From an uncultured Pleurocapsa sp. (GTDB lineage Bacteria; Cyanobacteriota; Cyanobacteriia; Cyanobacteriales; Xenococcaceae): a stretch of 5,248 nucleotides of DNA. Numbering within the stretch: position 1 is the stretch's first letter; every line of letters begins with the position of its first letter. Below, one piece after another: positions 1 through 5,248 of this stretch. Under the pieces are notes generated by a model. The model was not told where the DNA came from. It saw only the letters and a list, made by a program, of their open reading frames with translations, and searched no databases. The stretch lies in the NCBI GenBank assembly GCA_937884735.1, contig CAKZYI010000304.1, forward strand, positions 1 through 5,248, given 5' to 3'. The position numbers and the translations under genes are program-made.

Positions 1-2236
1 CAGTTAATCCTGGTTGCTGTAGATAACCGCGAGCAACACCATTCCCCCCAATATATAGCTCGCCTGGGATGCCAACGGGTACGGGTTGGAGGTATTCATC
101 CATAATGTAAAGCTGAGTATTGGCAATAGGATTACCGATAGGAATCTGATTGTTAAATAATCTTTTTCGGGGGATTTCATAAGCGCAACATCCAACTACT
201 GTTTCTGTAGGGCCATATTCGTTGATAAACTGGCTATTTGGAGCGCGTTTTTGCCAATAGGCAATCGCATCTTTAGTTAGGGCTTCTCCGCCAATTATGA
301 ATGTTTGAGCTGGTTTGACTGTTTTCTTGCTAGTGGATAGACTGCTAACTGCTTTAAGGTGAGCGGGAGTCAGTTTGATTGCACTGTAATTATTATCAGA
401 ATTAAGAACGTTTTTCAGGGTTTCTAATTCATTTTCTTCGGGAAATAAAATTATCTTTTGCCCAACTAACAAAGCGGTATACAGACTAGTAATAGTGGCA
501 TCAAAACTAATGGAAGAATGAACTGGGAAGCCATTTCCTTCGGCGATAGGATATTTGGTAATCGCCCAGGTTAGATAGTTTACTAATCCCTGGTGAGTAA
601 TCATTGTCCCTTTTGGTTTGCCCGTCGAACCTGATGTATAGATGATGTATGCTAAATTTTGTGGATTTATCTTTACTGATAGATTGCTGTGGGAATAGGA
701 TTCGATTCTTGGTAAGTCTCTTTCAATGCAAATAAGAGCATTTTCAGATGATGCAGGTAAACAATTATTTGCTATTGTTGTGGTGGTTAAAATAGTAGAT
801 ATTTGTGCATTATTAATGATATATTTGAGTCGTGATCGCGGATAATTCGGATCGAGGGGAATATAGGTAGCACCAGTTTTTTGAATTGCTAATAAACTAA
901 TTATTAATTCAGGCGATCGCTCTAAACAAATTCCTACTTTAGTTTCGAGGACTACTCCTTGAAAGCGCAGATATATAGCTAGCTGATTGGCTCTTTTATT
1001 TAGTTCTTGATAGGTTAAAGAATCTCCTGCTAGAGTTGCAACTGCAATCTCCTCTGGGGTTTGTTTTACCTGCTGCTCAAATAACTGATAAAAGCAATCT
1101 TCCGACGGTAATTTTGTTGCGGTTTTATTCCAATCAAATAGTATTTGCTTTGATTCAGAATTCGTAAGAATTGATAGCTCTGAGATTCTAGCTTCTGGAT
1201 TTTTGATAATAGCCGTTAATAATGTCTGGAAATGTCCAAACATTCTTTTGATAGTATCGGCTTGAAATAGATCGCTACGATACTCAATAGCTGTCATAAT
1301 GCCATCTTCTCGTTCGATTAAATGATAAGTTAGATCGAACTTTGTCGCTCCCGTATCAATCCATTCTTGGCTTAAAGTTAGATTGGGTATAGCGAATTCT
1401 GGAGTAAGAGAATTTTGTAGTTGATATGCTTGATTTTGAAACTGAATCATTACCTGAAATAGAGGATTTTGACTCAGGTTACGTTTTGGATGTAGTTCCT
1501 CTACAAGTTTACCGAAGGGTAATTCTTGATGTTGATATGCTTGATTAGCTGTTGTTTTTACCTGTGCCAATAAATCGCTAAAGCCAGGATTATTTGATAA
1601 GTTACTTCGTAAAACTAAGGTATTAACAAAAAAGCCAATTATGTCTTTAACTTCTGGTAGATTTCGATTGGCAATTGGCGAACCAACAGCAATATCTTTT
1701 TGTCCTGTATAGCGATGTAATAATATTTTAAAAGCCGTTAATAAAGTCATAAACAAAGATACTCCTTGTTGACGACTTAAGGACTTTAATTGTTTGGTAA
1801 GTTCTGCTGATAATTGAAAAAAATCTGTTCTACCTTTAAAATTTTGAATTGACGGACGAGGTAGATCTGTAGGCAAGTTTAATATTGGCAAATTATTTAA
1901 TTGCTTACGCCAATAGTCAAGTTGAGCCTGTTGATTTTCTCCTTTTAACCATTGTTTTTCCCAATCTGCAAAATCTGTATACTGAACCTCGATCGCATCT
2001 AAAGGATGAGTTGAGCCATTACTAATAGATTTATAAAGTAAAGAAAACTCTTTTAATAAAATCCCCCTAGACCAACCATCAGCAACAATATGATGCAAAA
2101 CAATAATTACAGTTGATTCAGTTTCTTGCAGTTTTATTAGACTTAATCTAATTGGAATTTCTTTATCTAAAGCAAAAGGCTTTTGAGCGATATCCTGAGA
2201 TATTTCTTTTACCTCTATTTCAGGCTGAGAACTATT
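1..2236 (-). CDS. NRPS-2, main part: rest of condensation domain plus adenylation domain (partial, runs off the window)
   Basis: This is the same reading frame as the 2237-2638 piece, resuming directly after an in-frame TAA and staying open for 745 codons to the window edge. It begins inside the condensation domain. Visible are the catalytic motif HHIVADG (2075-2095, second His as general base), the C5-type IGFFVNT and the C6/C7 stretch with ELPFGKLVEEL and NPLFQVMIQFQ. An adenylation domain follows: A1-like LTYQELNKRANQLA, A2 TGATYIPLDPNYP, A3 YTSGSTGKPKG (608-640), A4 FDATITS (485-505), A5 NEYGPTE (203-223) and A6 GELYIGGNGVARGY near base 40-75. The domain activates an amino acid as its adenylate and loads it on a downstream carrier that lies outside the window. 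The specificity residues read D-A-T-K-I-G-E-V-G, with the tenth (usually Lys) not visible. This resembles asparagine codes. The first in-frame ATG after the stop is at 1750, beyond the catalytic motif, so no complete condensation domain can be restarted. Domain identity is certain; functionality is doubtful. Confidence 0.93.
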
Positions 2237-2239
2237 TTA
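2237..2239 (-). other. In-frame TAA nonsense codon splitting the NRPS-2 condensation domain
   Basis: The coding strand reads GAC CTG TAA AAT AGT, between C2 (RHQTLRTTF) and C3 (HHIVADG). The same frame continues with ordinary condensation-domain sequence (QDIAQKPFALDKEIPIRL), so no bases are gained or lost. A single change such as CAA to TAA is the simplest explanation. The NRPS-2 sequence visible on both sides has no other stop, which suggests either a recent mutation or a sequencing error. Confidence 0.9.
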
Positions 2240-2638
2240 CAGGTCTATTATTGGTAAATCTAATTCTATAACATCATTGATTTTTACTTCAGGTTCGCCA
2301 TATTTAGAAATAGCAAAAGTTGTTCTTAGAGTTTGGTGACGCTTGATTATCTCCAAAAAAACTTGCCGAAAAATATTAATATCTAATTGCCCTTGTATTT
2401 TCCAGGCGATCGCAATATTATAGGTTGGATTATCTGGGTCTAATTGTGATAAAAACCATAATCTTTTTTGAGCATAAGATAGCTCTAGATTTTCTTTACT
2501 TTGATTAGGCTGTATTGTTGGTTTTTTTTGCTTTAGCTTTTGCTCTTTTAATTGCCGTTCAAAAACTGCTCTTTTTTCAGGAGGTAAAGCAGCGATTCTT
2601 TTTTTTAGTAACTCTAATTTATGGTCTTTACTTTGCAT
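2237..2638 (-). CDS. NRPS-2, N-terminal fragment of LCL-type condensation domain, ended by a premature stop
   Basis: This encodes 133 residues from ATG at 2638, beginning MQSKDHKLELLKKRIAALPP. The first 50 or so residues are charged and helical, with the PPEKRAVFERQLKEQ pattern that usually precedes LCL condensation domains. The domain itself begins with core C1 (LSYAQKRLWFLSQLDP) and C2 (RHQTLRTTF), then stops at TAA 2237-2239 just after LPIIDL. The frame continues past the stop with normal condensation sequence, so this is the front piece of one gene and not a separate protein. Condensation domains join an upstream carrier-bound acyl or peptidyl group to a downstream aminoacyl carrier. The fragment lacks the HHxxxDG motif and cannot do this alone. 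A TTG start at 2662 would add eight residues (MHLRSSRK), but these fall next to a palindromic repeat and look non-coding, so ATG 2638 is preferred. No strong ribosome-binding site is visible for either. The gene follows the monooxygenase by 60 bp on the same strand. Confidence 0.88.
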   Translation of the reverse strand: MQSKDHKLELLKKRIAALPPEKRAVFERQLKEQKLKQKKPTIQPNQSKENLELSYAQKRLWFLSQLDPDNPTYNIAIAWKIQGQLDINIFRQVFLEIIKRHQTLRTTFAISKYGEPEVKINDVIELDLPIIDL

Positions 2639-2664
2639 TTTTCTTGAGGAGCGCAGGTGCAAGG

Positions 2665-2692
2665 GAGGAGACGTAGCATGTTACATCTCTAC
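2665..2692. repeat. Degenerate 28-bp palindromic intergenic repeat
   Basis: The arms 2665-2678 (GAGGAGACGTAGCA) and 2679-2692 (TGTTACATCTCTAC) are inverted copies. They match at 10 of 14 positions, with two more that could form G-U pairs in RNA. The form resembles the dispersed cyanobacterial palindromes with GTAGAGACGT-type arms, as I recall them. It fills most of the 60-bp gap between the monooxygenase stop and the NRPS-2 start. In a transcript it could form a hairpin, but there is no following T-run, so it is probably not a simple terminator. Confidence 0.6.
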
Positions 2693-2698
2693 GCGGAT

Positions 2699-3766
2699 TC
2701 AAACAAATATTTCATCCATCAACGACAGTTGATAATTACTTCTCAACTGCTTAATGAAATTAAGGCTTTCCATTACCAGGTCTACATCTTGGACAAAATC
2801 GATTAAACAGGCAATCTCATCAACTCCAGCATTTTCTAATTCAGTTACAAAAGGCAAGCAAGATGTAGGAGTTCCAATGAGCGATCGCCCATTAATAAAT
2901 CCTTCTACGCCAAATTCTAACAGGCTTTCCATGTCATCTTGTGAAAAGTCTTTAATACTAACATTCATCCCCATTCCTTTGGCTAAATTTTCTAATAAGC
3001 CATAGTGATTTTTTAGATAATTACTAAATGGTTGCTTAACTTTCTTTCTAACATTGTCTATATTATCTCCTAGAAAAGTATGAGTCATCAGAGTGACTTT
3101 TCCCTGGCTAGGATTATGACCATTTTCGGTTAGAGATTGACGATAAAGTTTAATCTTTGGAGTAATTTCTTCTAGTGTTTCTCCTAATAATGAAGTCAAA
3201 ATATTAAAGCCTCTTTTTCCAGCTTCAACAAAAGTACTAGGAGATTGACAAGCAATCCAGGTGGGTAATTCAGGCTGCAATGGTTTGGGTAAAGTTTGCG
3301 CCTGTACTGTTTTACCTGCAACGTCTCTAAACTCGACAGCTTCCCCTCTCCACAATTGATGTACCTGTTCGATGCCACGCCACATTAGATCTTTCCTTTC
3401 GCCATGGGGTGCGCGGGATAAAATAAACTCATCCATCGTCCAACCCGAAGCAAATGCTACGCCCACTCGACCATTAGAAAGGTTATCAATTACCGCCCAT
3501 TCTTCTGCCACTCTAACAGGATGATGTAATGGCATAACCACACTACCCGATCGCAACTGAATTTTTTCTGTAATTGTTGCCAGTGCAGCACTAGTCAAAG
3601 CAGGATTGGGATATAGCCCTCCAAAAGCATGAAAATGGCGTTCGGGTGTCCAAATAGCAGTAAAGTTATGGCGATCGCCAAATTTGGCACTCTCAATCAA
3701 CAACTCGTACTTGTCTGGCTGGGGTAAAGTACCATCACCATCAAAATAAAACAGACTAAATTCCAT
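2699..3766 (-). CDS. Luciferase-like flavin-dependent monooxygenase of the natural-product (NRPS-associated LLM/MOX) type
   Basis: This 355-residue cytosolic protein appears complete, running from ATG at 3766 to TGA at 2699-2701. It has the (beta/alpha)8-barrel signature of the bacterial luciferase-like family in its secondary-metabolism branch (TIGR04020-like). Visible are an N-terminal strand MEFSLFYF, WTPERHFHAFGGLYPNP (residues 39-55), GSVVMPLHHPVRVAEEW (74-90), GRVGVAFASGW (99-109), PTWIACQSPSTF (168-179) and a C-terminal GTP...GVDEIACLIDF (298-324). Such enzymes use reduced flavin and oxygen. Relatives are often embedded in NRPS or PKS megasynthases (MOX domains) and are thought to hydroxylate carrier-bound intermediates. 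The exact substrate cannot be read from the sequence. Here the protein is free-standing between NRPS-1 and NRPS-2 on the same strand, so it probably acts on an intermediate bound to one of them. No good Shine-Dalgarno sequence precedes the start (TTTAATCCCT). A TAGTGCA hairpin lies 42-61 bp upstream of the ATG. Family call is firm; reaction is inferred. Confidence 0.93.
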   Translation of the reverse strand: MEFSLFYFDGDGTLPQPDKYELLIESAKFGDRHNFTAIWTPERHFHAFGGLYPNPALTSAALATITEKIQLRSGSVVMPLHHPVRVAEEWAVIDNLSNGRVGVAFASGWTMDEFILSRAPHGERKDLMWRGIEQVHQLWRGEAVEFRDVAGKTVQAQTLPKPLQPELPTWIACQSPSTFVEAGKRGFNILTSLLGETLEEITPKIKLYRQSLTENGHNPSQGKVTLMTHTFLGDNIDNVRKKVKQPFSNYLKNHYGLLENLAKGMGMNVSIKDFSQDDMESLLEFGVEGFINGRSLIGTPTSCLPFVTELENAGVDEIACLIDFVQDVDLVMESLNFIKQLRSNYQLSLMDEIFV

Positions 3767-3790
3767 AGGGATTAAATATTAAAAGCGATC

Positions 3791-3835
3791 GTCAAAATAA
3801 TTGACTTTAGTGCATAAATTTGCACTATAAATGAC
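3791..3835. repeat. Left inverted-repeat unit with TAGTGCA hairpin, upstream of the monooxygenase
   Basis: The core TAGTGCATAAATTTGCACTA (3808-3827) has perfect 7-bp arms around a 6-base loop. It is preceded by GTCAAAATAATTGAC (3791-3805), itself an inverted repeat, and followed after four bases by TGAC (3832-3835). The reverse complement of the core matches the copy at 4611-4630 at 19 of 20 positions, and the GTCAA side and the spaced TGAC are shared too. It could be one end of a small mobile element or an operator. Its position just upstream of the monooxygenase start fits either. Confidence 0.6.
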
Positions 3836-4143
3836 TCTGTAGAAATTGTATAAAAGCTTATCTATGTATGAGGCTTTCTTACTCTTAATGAGAATTATAC
3901 TTAATTACTACGATCCAATTCAACCAGCATTAAAATTTTTGTATTTTGAGTAAGAATAGCGACCGCATTTTCTATTGCTCACTGAGTTTATTATGCGCTC
4001 GTTTTAACAACTAATACTAGCTGCTGATTGTGTAAGAAAAAAAAGACAGGCTTCGCTATTGCTTGACCCATCTTAAACATAACTATTTTTCACTGTTAAA
4101 GAAATTTATGGCTTAATTGCCCGCAGCTAATCGCCGCAATGTT
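3836..4143. other. Non-coding stretch with no recognisable content
   Basis: This AT-rich sequence of about 308 bp lies between the left hairpin unit and the stop of the RTX-like relic. I read both strands and found only short open stretches, for example 21 codons on the plus strand from ATG at about 3885 without family resemblance. No tRNA, clear terminator or convincing promoter is seen. It may hold the leader of the monooxygenase gene or further decayed sequence. Confidence 0.5.
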
Positions 4144-4392
4144 TTAAACCGATACGTCTTCAACGCTAGAAATATCAGGCACTGAAACAAAGATATCTGC
4201 CGTCAAAGCATCCGCACTGGTATTGGAAAGAAGTGCTAAGGTTTCTCCTGTTTCTGTAACTCCAATTAAAGTGAAATCATCTAACTGAGAGAAGCTTAAG
4301 TCTTCAAAGACAAGTTCCCCTTCAACCAAACCGATTTTGTCAACCCCTGGATGAAAGTCGCGAATCAAATCAGCACCGTCGCCATTACCAAA
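4144..4392 (-). pseudogene. RTX-like calcium-binding protein, C-terminal relic
   Basis: About 81 recognisable residues run from GNGDGADLIRDFHPGVDKI to a TAA stop at 4144-4146. The pattern G-x-G-D-G-A-D-x-I-x-D-F-x-P-G-x-D-x-I, followed by LVFEDLSFSQLDD, LIGVTETGETLALLSN and a DIFV ending, is typical of the C-terminal part of cyanobacterial haemolysin-type (RTX-like) calcium-binding proteins, which are usually secreted or cell-surface proteins. No start codon fits: the frame upstream of GNGDG reads MRLPILKSS-like nonsense that belongs to the neighbouring frame. Only the last part of such a protein remains, without the nonapeptide repeats. It has no evident role in peptide synthesis and sits between NRPS-1 and the monooxygenase, in the same direction, as a stranded fragment. 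Confidence 0.72.
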
Positions 4393-4603
4393 TATACTCG
4401 ATTTCAGGATTGGTAGTCTCATCAAAAGTTTGTAGAGTAATACTAGCTTGGTCTTCAAAAGCGCGGAAATAAAAACCAGAAGAGGCAAAGTTAGAAGTTG
4501 GGAATACCCCACCAGATACTTCCGCATCAAACAAGTGCATTCCCTTGCGTCTTACTAGAAATGCGGGGTCACTTCCTGAAATCAGCAACGCCAGATAATT
4601 TTG
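4385..4603 (-). pseudogene. Upstream part of the same relic, out of frame with its C-terminal part
   Basis: The frame is open from 4603 and ends at TAA 4385-4387, giving about 72 residues. It includes SGSDPAFLVRRKGMHLFDAE, SSGFYFRAFEDQASITLQTF and DETTNPEIEY. The aromatic and acidic, beta-strand-like composition looks like genuine protein sequence, but I do not recognise the family. There is no ATG with a ribosome-binding site near the front; a TTG lies at 4588 and an internal ATG follows at RKGM. Dropping one base from the TTT at 4390-4392 joins it smoothly to GNGDGADLIRDF in the other frame, giving EYIGNGDGAD. The simplest reading is one gene fragment with a single-base frameshift; a deletion junction joining two parts is the alternative. 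Whether this piece is from the same original protein as the RTX-like tail is inferred from position only. Confidence 0.55.
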
Positions 4604-4653
4604 TCACCAGTAGTGCAGATTTATGCACTATTAGTGACTGAATCAAATTTGAC
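4603..4653. repeat. Right inverted-repeat unit with TAGTGCA hairpin, overlapping the 3' end of NRPS-1
   Basis: The core TAGTGCAGATTTATGCACTA (4611-4630) has perfect 7-bp arms. On the opposite strand it reads TAGTGCATAAATCTGCACTA, one base different from the core at 3808-3827. In both units TGAC follows after four bases (here GTCA at 4603-4606), and GTCAAA lies on the outer side. The two units therefore face each other across about 860 bp that contain the RTX-like relic. This unit covers the NRPS-1 stop codon (TGA, 4643-4645) and its last codons. No T-run follows in the NRPS-1 direction, so a terminator is unlikely. Confidence 0.6.
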
Positions 4654-5248
4654 GTTTTTTTCTTCGCTGCATTAAACGATCTTTACCTGCGTTAACCCGA
4701 TCTTTATCGATCGCAATGTCCATCTTCAGATCGTAATTAGAGCCGTCGCCCATAGATACCAGCTTAAAATGTTCGGCTAAAGAAGCAACAGTAGGATATC
4801 TAAACATATCTACCAAAGATATATCTACTCCTAAACTATTTTTTAGTAGACCATGTACTCGAATCATCAATAAAGACTGTCCGCCCAAATCGAAGAAATT
4901 ATCCGTTAAGCCTACTCTTTCGATTTGTAGAACATTTTGCCAAATTTCGGCGATCGCTCTTTCTATTTTAGACTGGGGTTCCTTGTAGCCCAAATTAGAG
5001 TTAGAGACTGGGGGGTCTGTTTTGGCTAGTGCGGCGCGATCGACTTTACCGTTGGGAGTTAGGGGTAACTTTTCTAGAATTATATAACTGCTAGGAATCA
5101 TATAATGAGGCAATCTATCGGTTGAGAATTGGCGTAATTCTTTTATAGTAGAAGGAGTGGATAGGGAATTTAAAACAACATAAGCAACCAAGCGATCGCT
5201 TTGTGCTAAGACTACTGAAGTTTGTGTATTAGGATATTGATTTAATAC
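4643..5248 (-). CDS. NRPS-1, C-terminal end: adenylation-domain tail, carrier domain (PCP) and basic tail (partial)
   Basis: The frame is open from the window edge and gives 201 residues before TGA at 4643-4645. It begins in the small lobe of an adenylation domain (VLNQYPNTQTSVVLAQSDR), then LPHYMIPSSYIILEKLPLTP and NGKVDRAAL, the A10 core with the catalytic Lys. A carrier domain follows, with the phosphopantetheine site DNFFDLGGQSLL; the modified Ser codon is at 4874-4876. It has Gln where His or Asp is more common before the Ser, which is a tolerated variation. After the carrier comes a 45-residue tail ending KDRLMQRRKKRQI, a basic C-terminus of the kind often seen on synthetase subunits and possibly a docking element. 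With no thioesterase or epimerase after the PCP, the intermediate should be handed to another protein, and NRPS-2 with its leading condensation domain is the natural partner. The amino acid activated cannot be read because the code lies outside the window. Confidence 0.95.
   Translation of the reverse strand, partial: VLNQYPNTQTSVVLAQSDRLVAYVVLNSLSTPSTIKELRQFSTDRLPHYMIPSSYIILEKLPLTPNGKVDRAALAKTDPPVSNSNLGYKEPQSKIERAIAEIWQNVLQIERVGLTDNFFDLGGQSLLMIRVHGLLKNSLGVDISLVDMFRYPTVASLAEHFKLVSMGDGSNYDLKMDIAIDKDRVNAGKDRLMQRRKKRQI

Noticed and set aside
4..195. Short minus-strand open frame with a hydrophobic translation, resembling a small membrane protein
   Set aside because: It is an alternative frame over the A5-A6 region of the NRPS-2 adenylation domain, whose own frame is clearly coding.
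2237..2239. Programmed readthrough or recoding at TAA
   Set aside because: No recoding element is recognisable near the stop, and such a mechanism is not known to me for NRPS genes. A point mutation or sequencing error is simpler.
2639..2662. TTG at 2662 as the NRPS-2 start
   Set aside because: The added residues MHLRSSRK come from sequence next to the palindromic repeat, and there is no ribosome-binding site. ATG 2638 gives a normal N-terminus.
2754..3005. Plus-strand open frame of 83 codons
   Set aside because: It lies entirely antisense within the well-supported monooxygenase gene, and its translation has no family resemblance.
3196..3378. Minus-strand open frame of 60 codons
   Set aside because: It is in another frame of the monooxygenase gene and has no recognisable product.
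3828..3870. Promoter for the monooxygenase with a TATAGT-like -10 on the minus strand
   Set aside because: The hexamer overlaps the hairpin, and no convincing -35 element lies at proper spacing. In such AT-rich sequence this is expected by chance.
4611..4630. Hairpin as a rho-independent terminator of NRPS-1
   Set aside because: The stem is only 7 bp and AT-rich, no T-run follows in the NRPS-1 direction, and a near-identical hairpin lies upstream of a gene start.
3791..4653. IS200/IS605-type element with subterminal hairpins
   Set aside because: No transposase remnant was seen, and the two hairpins are inverted relative to each other, whereas that family uses hairpins on the same strand.

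Overview
The window looks cyanobacterial. It is AT-rich, carries six copies of the octamer GCGATCGC (the HIP1 site common in many cyanobacterial genomes), and encodes non-ribosomal peptide synthetase (NRPS) proteins with typical cyanobacterial wording. No genus can be named from the sequence alone.

Every recognisable gene is on the minus strand, so the biosynthetic order runs from high to low coordinates. (1) 5248-4643 is the C-terminal end of an NRPS (NRPS-1): the tail of an adenylation domain, a carrier domain (PCP) and a short basic tail. (2) 4642-3767 is an 876-bp gap. It holds a decayed fragment of an RTX-like calcium-binding protein (about 4603-4144), broken by a frameshift, and then about 300 bp with no recognisable content. 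Near-identical TAGTGCA hairpins flank this gap as inverted copies, at 4611-4630 and 3808-3827. (3) 3766-2699 is an intact, free-standing luciferase-like flavin monooxygenase of the type found in natural-product pathways. (4) A degenerate 28-bp palindromic repeat lies at 2665-2692. (5) 2638-1 is the start of a second NRPS (NRPS-2): an LCL-type condensation domain followed by an adenylation domain that leaves the window just after core A6. An in-frame TAA at 2237-2239 cuts NRPS-2 inside the condensation domain, while the frame on both sides is otherwise clean.

Read as a pathway, NRPS-1 would hold a peptidyl intermediate on its terminal PCP and pass it to the condensation domain of NRPS-2. NRPS-2 would add an amino acid whose specificity code, DATKIGEVG over the nine visible positions, most resembles asparagine codes. 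The monooxygenase would hydroxylate a carrier-bound intermediate. The nonsense codon and the relic between the genes suggest that the cluster is decaying or has recently been rearranged, unless the stop is a sequencing error. No unmistakably new system is seen. The most unusual points are the nonsense codon, the inverted hairpin pair around a foreign gene relic, and the stand-alone monooxygenase between two NRPS proteins.
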